Of a stretch of DNA of 64,000 nt, positions 43,994-53,017 are shown piece after piece. The position numbers and the translations under genes were made by a program. This DNA comes from Clostridiales bacterium (GTDB lineage: Bacteria > Bacillota > Clostridia > Lachnospirales > Lachnospiraceae). Numbering within the stretch: the first letter of the stretch is position 1; each line of letters begins with the position of its first letter. The stretch spans positions 62,001 to 126,000 of the forward strand of contig JAGZJZ010000008.1 in assembly GCA_018365455.1 (NCBI GenBank), written 5' to 3'. The notes below the pieces were generated by a model. It was given only the letters and a program-made list of their open reading frames with translations, did no database searches and was not told where the DNA came from.

Positions 43994-45157
43994 TCAGTGA
44001 GCGCCGTCATAATAAGCTTCCATATAAACCTTCTGCACATCCACCAGCGCAGCCTCCCTGGGATTTTCCGGCATGCCCGTATCCTCCAGTGCATGCAGTG
44101 ACAAGGTCACTACATCGGATGGGCGAAAAGAAGTAGTATTTAGCTTGGGAATGCCAATCCGCGTCGACAGTTCCCGTATGTAGCTGATAGCAGCCAAGGC
44201 CCCCTGGTCTGCCGTCATGCGGGATGTGTCAATGCCAAGCGCCTGGGCAACCTGGGAATAGCGGTCTTTGCATGCCGATGCATTGAATTTCATAACATAG
44301 GGCAGCAGAATTGCATTTGCGACTCCATGAGGAGTGTTGTAATAACCCCCCAGCTGGTGAGCCATAGCATGTACCATCCCAAGACCTGAGTTGGAAAATG
44401 CCAGACCAGCCATATATTCTGCCCAGCACATGTCAGTGCGGGCTTCGATATTTTTGCCTTCCAAGACAGCTTTCGCCAGCGACCTGCCAATCAAACGGAT
44501 AGCCTCCAGAGCGATGCCGTCAGTAAAGGGAAAATGAGATTTGGCAACAAAAGCTTCAATCGCATGTGTCAGAGCATCCATGCCGGTAGATGCAGTCAAA
44601 AAGGCCGGCATATCTAACATCAGCATGGGATCATTAATCGCCAGATAGGAGAGACAGTTAGCATCCACCATCAGCATCTTTACTTTCAGAACTTCATCCG
44701 TTACAACATAAGCCCTTGTCACTTCAGATCCGGTGCCGGCAGTAGTATTGATGGCGATCAGAGGTACACCGGGGTTTTTTGATTTGTTCAATCCATTGTA
44801 ATCGGTGATATCTCCACCGTTTTTCGCAAGGATACTGACAGCCTTGGAAACATCCAGAGAAGATCCGCCCCCAATTCCGATGATATAGTCACAATGTTCT
44901 CTGTCAAAAAGAGATTTTGCCTCATTTACAATAGAGACAGTAGGATTTGGTTTTACGCCGTCATAAATGGCATAGTTTTTGCCGGCACCATCCAGTACGT
45001 CCGTAACCTTCTTTACAGTACCGATTTCCACAAGGGGCCTGTCGGTGACGATAAATGCTTTTTTACCCGATATCAGGTCTATGTGCCGTGGTATTTCATG
45101 AATGCAGCATTTCCCAATCAGCGTATGCGCCGGCTGGTATAATTCTCGATAATTCAT
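43994..45157 (-). CDS. Iron-containing (group III) alcohol dehydrogenase
   Basis: A 387-residue Fe-ADH family enzyme. The NAD-binding GIGGGSSLDVSKA loop is at about 100, followed by NTTAGTGSEVT. The metal ligands are in ALTHAIEAFVAKS and in MVHAMAHQLGGYYNTPHG. It could oxidise a polyol or reduce an aldehyde such as lactaldehyde or glycolaldehyde. It is divergent from the FGGY kinase operon. A shared operator-like motif in the common intergenic region suggests it belongs to the same regulon as the satellite BMC genes. Confidence 0.9.
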   Translation of the reverse strand: MNYRELYQPAHTLIGKCCIHEIPRHIDLISGKKAFIVTDRPLVEIGTVKKVTDVLDGAGKNYAIYDGVKPNPTVSIVNEAKSLFDREHCDYIIGIGGGSSLDVSKAVSILAKNGGDITDYNGLNKSKNPGVPLIAINTTAGTGSEVTRAYVVTDEVLKVKMLMVDANCLSYLAINDPMLMLDMPAFLTASTGMDALTHAIEAFVAKSHFPFTDGIALEAIRLIGRSLAKAVLEGKNIEARTDMCWAEYMAGLAFSNSGLGMVHAMAHQLGGYYNTPHGVANAILLPYVMKFNASACKDRYSQVAQALGIDTSRMTADQGALAAISYIRELSTRIGIPKLNTTSFRPSDVVTLSLHALEDTGMPENPREAALVDVQKVYMEAYYDGAH

Positions 45158-45195
45158 CTAAGCTTCCCTCCAATACATTTCATCATATGTTATGA

Positions 45196-45225
45196 ACAAA
45201 TGATAATAAAAGATAAACATATGTT
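45196..45225. promoter_or_regulatory. Operator-like bipartite motif, copy 1
   Basis: ACAAATGATAAT (45196-45207), a 9-base spacer and ACATATGTT (45217-45225). It lies nine bases past the -10 of the minus-strand promoter. An overlapping CATATGTT/AACAAATG inverted repeat is also present (45185-45202). Confidence 0.65.
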
Positions 45226-45234
45226 AATAAGACT

Positions 45235-45263
45235 AAAATAGCATAATTTAATAGGAAAGTCAA
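45235..45263 (-). promoter_or_regulatory. Promoter of the iron alcohol dehydrogenase gene
   Basis: On the minus strand TTGACT (45263-45258) and TATTTT (45240-45235) are separated by 17 bases. The promoter points toward the gene at 43994-45157. Confidence 0.65.
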
Positions 45264-45275
45264 TGAAGATAGTAG

Positions 45276-45393
45276 TCTTCCTGTTTGGGAAAATATCATT
45301 AATCTTGCAACCACGCAGAATGTCTCTGTTTTTGTTAACTCTCCCACAAAGTGTGACGCACAGCTGCCAGAAAGCAATTTTAAAACACGCTCT
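45276..45393. repeat. Degenerate copy of the 59032-type inverted-repeat element
   Basis: The right arm (45341-45393, 53 bases) matches 59141-59193 at all but about seven positions. The left part (45276-45300) weakly matches the left arm at 59032. The middle is shorter and the hairpin is imperfect, consistent with an old copy that has decayed. Confidence 0.6.
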
Positions 45394-45483
45394 GAACTTA
45401 TAAAATATTTACTGAATTTTCAGCATGAAAATTATGAAAATCGACAAAATGCCCTGAAATTAGAAAAATATTTACAATTTATA

Positions 45484-45512
45484 TTGACAATGCACAAAAC
45501 TTATAGTATTAT
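45484..45512 (+). promoter_or_regulatory. Promoter of the FGGY kinase operon
   Basis: A perfect TTGACA (45484-45489), a 17-base spacer and TATTAT (45507-45512), with the operator-like motif starting eight bases further on. Confidence 0.75.
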
Positions 45513-45520
45513 CCATGTAT

Positions 45521-45550
45521 ACAAATGATAATCATATAGTTACATATGTT
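45521..45550. promoter_or_regulatory. Operator-like bipartite motif, copy 2
   Basis: ACAAATGATAAT (45521-45532), a 9-base spacer and ACATATGTT (45542-45550). The half-sites and spacer length are identical to copy 1, while the spacer sequence differs. A SorC-type regulator encoded at 59337 is the natural candidate to bind it. Confidence 0.68.
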
Positions 45551-45578
45551 CCTAAAATATGTTTGAAAGGACGATGGA

Positions 45579-47093
45579 ATGAAATCGTATTTTATTGGAA
45601 TTGATACGGGGACTCAGGGAGTACGGATTGGAATTGCTGATGAAGATGGCGAAATGCTGACCAGCCATGAAAAAAAGTGGGAAACTTACTTTCCTAAAGT
45701 CGGCTGGGCAGAACAAAACCCGATGGACTGGTGGGAGAGCATCCTGGAAGTGCTTGAAATGTGTTCCGGAGAAATGACAGATGAGCAGAAGAAATCGGTG
45801 AAAGCATGCTGTGTCTGTGCCACATCTTCTACCGTTTTGGCGATCGATGAACAGGGAAAACCCCTTATGGATGCCATGATGTGGATGGATGCCAGATCCC
45901 GGGAGGAAATGAATGAGATCAATGAGACACATGATCCGGTTCTGGACTACTGTGGTCAGGAGACCTCCTTTGAATGGATGATACCAAAAGCACTATGGAT
46001 CAAAAGACACCGCCGGGATATTTATGATAAATGTTTTCGTCTGGTAGAACAGCTGGACTGGATTAATTATATGTTAAGCGGAAGATTATCCAGTTCCATA
46101 TGCAATACAACCTGTAAATGGAATTACATAGAATCGAAAGGCGGTTATCAAAAAGAGTATTTTAAAAGGATAGGCTTTGAGGATTATCAGGAAAAAATCG
46201 TAACAAAGGTGGATAAAATCGGTGAAGCGATTGGAAAGCTAAGGCCGGATCTGGCAGAACGATTTGGCTTTCATCCCGATTTAGAAGTGGTGCAGGGCGG
46301 AATTGATGCCCATATGGCGATGTTTGGACTGAATGTAATAAAGCCTCATAAACTGGGAATTGTGATGGGGACCAGTTTTGTACATCTGTGTATGTCAGAA
46401 GAAAAGCCGGATTTAAAAGGGATTTGGGGACCCTATGACAGCGCGCTGGTGGACGGCCTCTGGCTGCTGGAAGGCGGACAGATATCAGCAGCCGGACTGG
46501 TAAACTGGTTTCGGAAGAACTTTCATATTGGGGAAGAATACGGGAATCCCTATGCCAAGCTATTGAGAGCAGCAGAGGAAATCGAACCCGGATCGGATGG
46601 AATAACGGTTCTGGACTTCTTTCAGGGAAACCGGACGCCGTATAAGGATGCAATGGCTAAGGGGGTTATTTATGGATTAAATGTAAAACACACATGGAAA
46701 CATATTTATCATGCAGTATTGGAATCCGTTTCTTTTGGTACCCACAATATTATACAGAATTATGAAACCCAGGGTTATGAAGTGGATTCGCTGACGGTCT
46801 GCGGGGGCGTTACCAGGGATCGGGGATGGATACAGATGATCTCGGATGTTACAGGCAAAAAGATTATTATTAACCGTAACAGCCAGGCAGGCGTTCTTGG
46901 CTGCTGTGTGGCTGCGGCATCCAAAGGAAGGCATTATGAAAGTTTCCAGGCTGCGGCAGACCGGATGGTAGTACCTGAAATTGTGGTGGAACCCGATATG
47001 GAAAAGCACAGATTGTATCAGAAACCATTTCAGAAATATCTGAAGCTGTATAAGTGTTTAAAAGAAATGATGCATGAGACGGAACAAGATTAG
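45579..47093 (+). CDS. FGGY-family carbohydrate kinase (first)
   Basis: A 504-residue sugar/polyol kinase with an actin-like two-domain fold. The N-terminal phosphate loop is FIGIDTGTQGVRIGIADEDG. WAEQNPMDWW is typical of the family. The C-terminal domain carries GIVMGTSFVHLCM, the FGGY-like FFQGNRTPYKD region and VCGGVTRDRGWIQMISDVTG. It is expected to phosphorylate an imported ketose or polyol, being related to ribulokinase/xylulokinase; the substrate cannot be read from sequence. It is first in the operon behind an inducible-looking promoter. The ribosome site is GAAAGGACG. Confidence 0.87.
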   Translation: MKSYFIGIDTGTQGVRIGIADEDGEMLTSHEKKWETYFPKVGWAEQNPMDWWESILEVLEMCSGEMTDEQKKSVKACCVCATSSTVLAIDEQGKPLMDAMMWMDARSREEMNEINETHDPVLDYCGQETSFEWMIPKALWIKRHRRDIYDKCFRLVEQLDWINYMLSGRLSSSICNTTCKWNYIESKGGYQKEYFKRIGFEDYQEKIVTKVDKIGEAIGKLRPDLAERFGFHPDLEVVQGGIDAHMAMFGLNVIKPHKLGIVMGTSFVHLCMSEEKPDLKGIWGPYDSALVDGLWLLEGGQISAAGLVNWFRKNFHIGEEYGNPYAKLLRAAEEIEPGSDGITVLDFFQGNRTPYKDAMAKGVIYGLNVKHTWKHIYHAVLESVSFGTHNIIQNYETQGYEVDSLTVCGGVTRDRGWIQMISDVTGKKIIINRNSQAGVLGCCVAAASKGRHYESFQAAADRMVVPEIVVEPDMEKHRLYQKPFQKYLKLYKCLKEMMHETEQD

Positions 47094-47263
47094 TTTTTTT
47101 AGCATGGTGCTAAATTAATCTAATACATGGCACGCTGTTTCCGGGAGTATGGTGCAGGTTCAGGCATTGCTAAAAAAGCAAAAGACTGATCTTGCAGAAA
47201 ATAATTTTATGACACACTCCGGTAACAGGTACCACAAATATTCACATTCTAAGGAGGAATAAA

Positions 47264-48499
47264 ATGAGAAGGTACAAAAAGATGTTGGGGATTTTATTAA
47301 CAGCGGCTATGACAGTTTCCATGCTGACTGCATGTGGAGGCGGAGCCAAAAGTACGGATGGAGACACTGCTGCTAAGACAGAGGCACAGGCTGAGACAAA
47401 AGCTGCAGAGACTAAGGCTGCGGAGCCAAAGGCAGAGGAAACAAAAGGGGATGTGACAGAAGCAGCGAAAGAAACTGCATCAGAAGCAGTCACAGAAGCA
47501 GCAAAAAAAGCGGATGCTTCCGGTAAAAGTTTTAAAGTCGGTTATGTAAATAAGACTTTGAATAATCCGTATTTTGTCGCTTTGGATGCAGCTCTGAAAG
47601 AAGAAGTTGAATCACGGGGATGGTCCTATGCCAGTCTGGATGCTTCCGAAGATATTTCCAAGGAAATGGAAAATATGGAGACCTTCGTTTCCCAGAATTA
47701 TGATTGTATCATTATGAACTGTGTGGATTCCGAAGCTTGTCTCCCGGCGATTGCAAATGCAACTGCAGCAGGTATACCGGTTATCAATGTAGATAATGCC
47801 TGTGATACCTCAGCCGATAATATTACAACGGTTTGTTCCGATAACCTGAGAAACGGCAGGGCAGTGGGCCTTTACGTAGGTGAGCAGTTCGGGAAAGATC
47901 CTATTGTATCGGTTCTCCTGTCCGGCGTAAAAGGAGCGGTAGTATCTCAGGAAAGACGTACGGGACTCATGTGCGGTATTATTGAACAGCGGACAGGCTG
48001 TACGGAAGAGGAAGCATGGGCAGCCGCTAAAACAATGGAACAGGAACTCATGGATAAAGGGAAAGCTGAAAATACAGATGCTGATTTTAAGATCAATGGG
48101 CAGGGCTGGGGAAACTGGACAGCAGATGAAGGACTTCCAGCAATGGAGGATTTACTGGTAGCGAACAAGGATATCAACCTGGTATTAGGGGAAAATGACA
48201 ACATGTTATTAGGCGCTATGACCGCGATTGAAAACTCCGGCTTAACAGATAAGATCAGACTGGCGGCAGCGGCTGACGGACAGAAGGAAGCGATTAAACT
48301 GATTGCAGACGGTACAGGATATATGGCTACCGGAGATAATAATCCTAAGACAGTTGCAGCTATGGCATTGCAGGTTGCAGACGAAGTATTACTGGATGGT
48401 AAGACAGCAGATGATTACGAAGATATTACACGTACACCGCCTCTTTGCTATACCATAGATAATGCAAAAGATTACTATGATGAAAATGCCGCATTTTAA
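47264..48499 (+). CDS. Sugar-binding lipoprotein of an RbsB-type ABC transporter
   Basis: A 411-residue periplasmic-binding-protein-like lipoprotein. It has the signal MRRYKKMLGILLTAAMTVSML followed by TACGGG (lipobox Cys about 24), a long Ala/Glu/Lys/Thr linker with repeated KAAE/TKA motifs (about 38-85), and then a type 1 PBP domain starting FKVGYVNKTLNNPYFVALD. This class binds pentoses, hexoses, autoinducer-2 or polyols. The ribosome site is AAGGAGGA. With the ATPase and permease downstream it forms one importer feeding the FGGY kinases. Confidence 0.88.
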   Translation: MRRYKKMLGILLTAAMTVSMLTACGGGAKSTDGDTAAKTEAQAETKAAETKAAEPKAEETKGDVTEAAKETASEAVTEAAKKADASGKSFKVGYVNKTLNNPYFVALDAALKEEVESRGWSYASLDASEDISKEMENMETFVSQNYDCIIMNCVDSEACLPAIANATAAGIPVINVDNACDTSADNITTVCSDNLRNGRAVGLYVGEQFGKDPIVSVLLSGVKGAVVSQERRTGLMCGIIEQRTGCTEEEAWAAAKTMEQELMDKGKAENTDADFKINGQGWGNWTADEGLPAMEDLLVANKDINLVLGENDNMLLGAMTAIENSGLTDKIRLAAAADGQKEAIKLIADGTGYMATGDNNPKTVAAMALQVADEVLLDGKTADDYEDITRTPPLCYTIDNAKDYYDENAAF

Positions 48500-48528
48500 C
48501 ACGGTTGCTTCCTGTTCGCAGGAGTAAA

Positions 48529-48571
48529 ATGGACGCACCAGCGTGTCCGTTTGGCTCGTTGCTCACGGGAA
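48529..48571 (+). repeat. REP-like 43-base repeat, copy 1
   Basis: A 43-base unit starting ATGGACGCACCAGCGTGT and ending CACGGGAA. It is nearly identical to the copies at 48726-48768 and (inverted) 62287-62329. The unit has internal hairpin potential around CGC-CA-GCG. Confidence 0.75.
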
Positions 48572-48640
48572 GAAAGAGTATGTAAATGGGGGTGCGGTGT
48601 CAGCTTATCAAGAGAGATAACGATGCGGCATCCCTAAAAA

Positions 48641-48707
48641 GTCAAAAACCCCGCTGCAAACAACGGGGCATCAAATTTGCAACGTTGCGAGCAGCGGGGT
48701 ATTTGAC
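48641..48707 (+). repeat. Long palindromic hairpin element between binding protein and ATPase genes
   Basis: GTCAAAAACCCCGCTGC (48641-48657) pairs with GCAGCGGGGTATTTGAC (48691-48707) over 17 positions with one mismatch. The loop has its own CAACGTTG palindrome. It lies between two REP-like copies in a 311-base gap that contains no gene. A 61-codon open frame across it is an artefact of the repeats. Confidence 0.7.
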
Positions 48708-48725
48708 CCTCGCGGCAGTCGCCAA

Positions 48726-48768
48726 ATGGACGCGCCAGCGTGTTCGTTTGGCTCGTTGCCCGCGGGAA
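48726..48768 (+). repeat. REP-like 43-base repeat, copy 2
   Basis: The same 43-base unit as at 48529, differing at about four positions. Here it is preceded by GCAGTCGCCAA, which the inverted third copy also shares. It ends 43 bases before the ATPase start. Confidence 0.75.
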
Positions 48769-48810
48769 TAAAAGCAGCAGAAACACAGAAAATGATGAGG
48801 AGTGTAGGCG

Positions 48811-50304
48811 ATGGGTAATGAATATCGGGTTGAGATGGAGCACATTGACAAAAAATTTGGCGGCGTCTATGCACTGAAGGATGTTTCTTTACGGGTAAAG
48901 CCAGGAGAAGTCCATGCTTTGATCGGAGAAAACGGTGCAGGAAAATCTACTTTGATGAAAATCTTATCGGGAGCGGTTATACGGGATGGCGGAACCATTC
49001 GGATCGACGGGCAGGAGGTTAAAATCTCATCTCCAAGGGAAGGAAAAGATCTGGGCATTGCAACCATTTATCAGGAATTTATGCTGGCGCCGCATTTAAC
49101 GGTTGCAGAAAATATATTTATAGACCGGTTAAATCAGGGCGGGGCGGCTATCCGCTGGAAGAAATTAAATAAAGATGCTTCGGAAATATTAAAGAAACTG
49201 GGCTTTGGAGAAATTGACCCAAAACAAAAAGTTGCGGAATTATCAGTGGCATATCAGCAGGTGGTGGAAATCTGCAAGAATCTTAGCAGGGATGCCAAGA
49301 TCCTGGTACTGGATGAACCTACCGCTGTTCTGACATTTACCGAAATAGAAAAACTCTTTGCACTGGTAAACCTTTTGAAAAAAGATGGAGTCAGCATCAT
49401 CTACATATCCCACAGGCTGGAAGAAATATTCCAGTTATGTGATACGATTACCGTATTTAAGGATGGGAAATTTGTAAAAGAGCTTCCATCTGGGGACATC
49501 GATAAACATGGGCTGATCAATCTGATGGTTGGGCGTGAAATGTCTACTCTGTATCCCGAGAGAAATGTGAAGCTGGGGGACGTAGTTCTGGATGTGAAAG
49601 ACCTAAACTGCGGAAAGATGGTACAGAATGTGTCTTTTTCCGTTCGTGCAGGAGAAGTGCTGGGTTTCAGCGGTCTGGTGGGAGCCGGAAGGACGGAAAC
49701 CATGCGTGCCATATTTGGGATTGACCATAAAGATAGCGGCGAAATTATGCTGGCAGGAAAAAAGGCGGCATTTAAGGCACCAAAGCATGCAGTGGAGAAC
49801 GGGCTGGGATTTCTGCCGGAAGACAGAAAGCAGCAGGGGGTGCTGCTGAATCAATCCATACGAATTAATACCACACTTGCTTCCCTGAAACAGGTAAAAT
49901 ATGCCATGGATGTAATCAATGGGAAAAAAGAAAAACAGACGGTGGAAAATATCCTGGGGCAATTATCCACGAAATATGCTTCCATGGAGGATGATGTATC
50001 CAGTCTCTCCGGCGGCAACCAGCAAAAGGTGGCTCTTGCAAAGTGGCTGGCTGCGGACTGTAAATGCATGATACTGGATGAACCTACCCGTGGTGTGGAT
50101 GTTGGGGCAAAGGTAGAAATATATAAAGTAATTAACGACCTGGCAGGCCGGGGAGTTGCAATTGTTATGATTTCTTCGGAGATGACGGAAATAATCGGAA
50201 TGTGCGACCGGGTGATTATCATGAGACAGGGCAGAATTACCGGAGAAGTAGCCAGAGAAGAATTATACGAAAATGTGCTGATCAAATACGCAATGGGTGT
50301 ATAA
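48811..50304 (+). CDS. RbsA/MglA-type sugar ABC ATPase (double domain)
   Basis: A 497-residue cytoplasmic ATPase with two nucleotide-binding domains. The first has Walker A GENGAGKSTLMK (about 37) and Walker B ILVLDEPTAVLTF. The second has the degenerate P-loop GLVGAGRTETMR, a VSSLSGGNQQKVALAKWLA signature and CMILDEPTRGVDVGAK. FLPEDRKQQGVLL is diagnostic of this class. It energises the RbsB/RbsC-type importer. The likely start is ATG 48811, after GATGAGGAG. Confidence 0.92.
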   Translation: MGNEYRVEMEHIDKKFGGVYALKDVSLRVKPGEVHALIGENGAGKSTLMKILSGAVIRDGGTIRIDGQEVKISSPREGKDLGIATIYQEFMLAPHLTVAENIFIDRLNQGGAAIRWKKLNKDASEILKKLGFGEIDPKQKVAELSVAYQQVVEICKNLSRDAKILVLDEPTAVLTFTEIEKLFALVNLLKKDGVSIIYISHRLEEIFQLCDTITVFKDGKFVKELPSGDIDKHGLINLMVGREMSTLYPERNVKLGDVVLDVKDLNCGKMVQNVSFSVRAGEVLGFSGLVGAGRTETMRAIFGIDHKDSGEIMLAGKKAAFKAPKHAVENGLGFLPEDRKQQGVLLNQSIRINTTLASLKQVKYAMDVINGKKEKQTVENILGQLSTKYASMEDDVSSLSGGNQQKVALAKWLAADCKCMILDEPTRGVDVGAKVEIYKVINDLAGRGVAIVMISSEMTEIIGMCDRVIIMRQGRITGEVAREELYENVLIKYAMGV

Positions 50305-50314
50305 ATATGAAATC

Positions 50315-50389
50315 GAAAGGAAGCCACGTTTTGATTCTTTCAAATATTTATTTGTGGCAGTATAGCAGGCATTTCTGCTGTATGGAATG
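50315..50389 (+). promoter_or_regulatory. Structured translational leader of the permease gene (copy A)
   Basis: GAAAGGAA supplies a Shine-Dalgarno (50317-50322). Next come a hairpin (GCCAC 50323-50327 with GTGGC 50354-50358), AG, and a second hairpin (TATAGCAG 50361-50368 with CTGCTGTA 50375-50382), then TGGA and the ATG at 50387. With both hairpins folded, about seven unpaired bases separate the Shine-Dalgarno from the start. No other ribosome site is near the ATG. A homologous copy precedes the gene at 53217. Confidence 0.65.
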
Positions 50390-51355
50390 GGTGAAAAAAT
50401 GAATACAAAAAATAAAGCTGTAAAACTATTTGTTAAACATAATACTTATTTTATGCTGTTGCTGTTGTTGATTATCTGTATCTGCATATCGCCGGACTTT
50501 TTTACCTTACAGAATATCATTAATATCCTGCGCCAGTATTCAGGAACCACCGTTGTGTGTATGGGAATGCTATTTGTAATCCTGACCGGGGGAATTGATT
50601 TATCGGTTGGCTCTATTCTGGCACTTGGAAGTGTAATGGTTGCATTTGCGCTGACCACACATAGCCTGGGCATGGCAGCAGCGATTCTTCTGCCGGTACT
50701 GGTTGGATGCGTATTGGGTGCGGTTACCGGATTCCTGGTATCTTATGCCAAGATGGCAGCTTTTGTAGCCTCACTTGCGATGATGACAATAGCAAGAGGC
50801 CTGGCATTTGTAATATCAAATGGACAGCCGGTGCAGACACCAAAGGATACGATTGGTAAACTAGGAGTAGCCATGATCGGAGGGGTGATCCCATGGCTGG
50901 CTGTAATTGCCGTAGTTGTCATTGTGATCTTCTGGTTTATTCATAAATACACTGCATTTGGGCGGATTATCGTTGCAATCGGAAGTAATGAAACAGCAGT
51001 AAAATTAGCGGGTATCCGTGTAAACCGGTATAAAATGTCCGTGTATGCCATTTCAGGAATCTGTGCAGCAATAGGCGGAATTATCGCATCCTCCAGGACC
51101 GCAATCGGGACACCCATCATTGGGCAGGGGCTGGAGCTGGATGCCATAGCAGCCTGTGTAATTGGAGGCGCCAGCCTCTCAGGAGGGGAGGGTTCCTGTA
51201 TCAAAACCGTAGTAGGTGTACTGGTACTGGCACTGATCAGTAATATTATGAACCTCCTTGCAGTTCCATCCTATCCCCAAGACATTATCAAAGGTATTAT
51301 TATTATCATTTCTGTATTATTACAGGGGCTTACCTCTAAAAATAAAACAGTTTAG
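50387..51355 (+). CDS. RbsC-type sugar ABC permease
   Basis: A 322-residue inner-membrane permease with about eight or nine hydrophobic helices. RbsC-family motifs are VCMGMLFVILTGGIDLSVGS and GRIIVAIGSNETAVKLAGI, then IGGASLSGGEGS. The start ATG 50387 is chosen because it sits at the end of a structured leader that it shares with the gene at 53217; ATG 50399 is an alternative. It completes the RbsBAC-like importer. The substrate is probably a polyol or rare sugar. Confidence 0.88.
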   Translation: MGEKMNTKNKAVKLFVKHNTYFMLLLLLIICICISPDFFTLQNIINILRQYSGTTVVCMGMLFVILTGGIDLSVGSILALGSVMVAFALTTHSLGMAAAILLPVLVGCVLGAVTGFLVSYAKMAAFVASLAMMTIARGLAFVISNGQPVQTPKDTIGKLGVAMIGGVIPWLAVIAVVVIVIFWFIHKYTAFGRIIVAIGSNETAVKLAGIRVNRYKMSVYAISGICAAIGGIIASSRTAIGTPIIGQGLELDAIAACVIGGASLSGGEGSCIKTVVGVLVLALISNIMNLLAVPSYPQDIIKGIIIIISVLLQGLTSKNKTV

Positions 51356-51450
51356 AGCGAGTTTAAAAATTACTTTCTGAATATCGTACATCGTGTGCAG
51401 ATACGATGACAGTAGTGTTTGATGAATCGTTGGCAGAGAGGAGCAGTGCA

Positions 51451-52983
51451 ATGAAAGATGTTTTACTGATGGCAGTGGATTTGGGCACCAGTTTTATAAA
51501 GGTTGGAGTTTATGATACGGACAGCAATTGCATCACCGTGGAGACGGAACCGGTAAAGGATTACAGACCGGGTCCCGGCATTTTTATCCAAAAGGGAGAA
51601 GAATTACTGGCTTCTGTAATTGCCTGCATGAAGAAAGTGTGTGCAGTGCTGGATAAAAAGGCTAAACTGATCGAAGCAATTGCCTTTACCGGACAGATGT
51701 CAGGGTTCATGGGGGTGGATGAGAATTGGAATGATATCACCACCTGGTCCTGCTCTCTGGACAACCGGTATATGCCTTATGCAGAAAAACAGATGGAAAA
51801 ATTACGGGATCCGTTTTTGTGCATTGGAGGTACGAACTTTCCTCAAATGGCACCTAAATACCAGTGGTTCAAAACGGAATACCCGGAAGAGAGCAAAAAA
51901 ATTGCAAAGTACTTGATGATCAGCGGATATGTGATTGGTAAATTGGGAGATATCCCTATTGAAGATGCGGTTATAGACAGATCTTTTACCCAGTGGACCG
52001 GACTGGCGGATGTGCAAAATGACAGATGGTCCCAGGAAATCTGCCGGGAAATCGGACTGGATGAAAAGTACCTGCCAAGAATTGTAAACTCCAACCACAT
52101 TTGCGCACATTTAAATAAAGAAATGGCGGCAGCCACCGGATTAAAGCCCGGAATTGTGTTAGTATCCGGGGCGGGAGATAAGCCCGCGGGCTGTCTGGGG
52201 GCAGGAATCGTAAATTACGGTGATACGATATTTGAAGCGTCCTCTTATGGAGAGGTAAGCTGCTGCGTCAGCGAATACCGTCCGGACATGGATGAACGAC
52301 GTCTGGATGTGATACCCTCCGCAATACCGGGTGAATTTTATGCCACGCATTTTGCGGCTGGTTCCGGGATTACCTTAGACTGGTTTATGAATACCTTCGT
52401 AAAACATGGGGATATGGGGACGTGGGAAATATTTGCGGATATGGAACATAAAATGACCGCCATAGAGCCGGGATGCAACGGTCTGATGGGAATCGGACTG
52501 CTTGGGGGCAGTTCTATGCCGCTGGATGGTACCCTTCGCGGTATGTGGATGGGATTTAACTGGAGCCATTCCAGGGAACATTTTTATAAAGCCTTATTAG
52601 AGAGCTTTACATATGACTTTACCCTGTCCATGCAGCGGATAGAGGAGCTGTATCCGGAGTATAAAACGGATCACGTCAGGATCATTGGAGGAGGCGCCAA
52701 GTCTCCCGTATGGACCCAGATGTGTGCAGATGTCCAGGGAAAGCGGTATGAAGCTCTGAACCGTGAAGATGCTGCTATGTGGGGCGCTGCAATTCTGGCT
52801 GGAAATGCCATTGGAGTTTTTCCGGATTTAAAAGAAACCGCTTTAAATCACGTAAAGGTAAAACGTGAATTTCAGCCGGATCTTACAAAAAGAGAAGCGT
52901 ATCTGCCTTATTTGCAGTTATATAAGGATTATATAGTGGAGCTCCATGGTTTCTATGAGCGGATTGGGAAATTGTCAAAATGA
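51451..52983 (+). CDS. FGGY-family carbohydrate kinase (second)
   Basis: A 510-residue kinase of the same superfamily as the gene at 45579 but clearly divergent. The N-terminal loop is LMAVDLGTSFIKVGVYDTDS, followed by FTGQMSGFMGVDENW. The C-terminal domain has LVSGAGDKPAGCLGAG and VRIIGGGAKSPVWTQMCADVQG. It is closer in style to xylulokinases (GQMHG-like motif). Two kinases in one operon suggest two substrates or successive steps. The start is ATG 51451, after GAGAGGAGC; the frame is open to 51406. Confidence 0.87.
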   Translation: MKDVLLMAVDLGTSFIKVGVYDTDSNCITVETEPVKDYRPGPGIFIQKGEELLASVIACMKKVCAVLDKKAKLIEAIAFTGQMSGFMGVDENWNDITTWSCSLDNRYMPYAEKQMEKLRDPFLCIGGTNFPQMAPKYQWFKTEYPEESKKIAKYLMISGYVIGKLGDIPIEDAVIDRSFTQWTGLADVQNDRWSQEICREIGLDEKYLPRIVNSNHICAHLNKEMAAATGLKPGIVLVSGAGDKPAGCLGAGIVNYGDTIFEASSYGEVSCCVSEYRPDMDERRLDVIPSAIPGEFYATHFAAGSGITLDWFMNTFVKHGDMGTWEIFADMEHKMTAIEPGCNGLMGIGLLGGSSMPLDGTLRGMWMGFNWSHSREHFYKALLESFTYDFTLSMQRIEELYPEYKTDHVRIIGGGAKSPVWTQMCADVQGKRYEALNREDAAMWGAAILAGNAIGVFPDLKETALNHVKVKREFQPDLTKREAYLPYLQLYKDYIVELHGFYERIGKLSK

Positions 52984-53017
52984 AAGACGTCATTCAGAGT
53001 TAATATAGAAGGAAGTT

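Larger units (their letters stand above)
45158..45578. other. Divergent regulatory region of the satellite regulon
   Basis: 421 bases with no gene. It contains a minus-strand promoter (45235-45263), a plus-strand promoter (45484-45512), one copy of a shared bipartite motif at each, and a degenerate repeat (45276-45393) related to the element at 59032. Details are given in the separate entries. Confidence 0.7.

Noticed and set aside
47098..47114. Terminator after the first FGGY kinase (TTTAGCA/TGCTAAA)
   Set aside because: The stem is A/T-rich and short, and the T run precedes it instead of following.
48586..48771. 61-codon open frame between binding protein and ATPase genes
   Set aside because: It consists of the palindrome and REP-like repeat read through in one frame and has no ribosome site.
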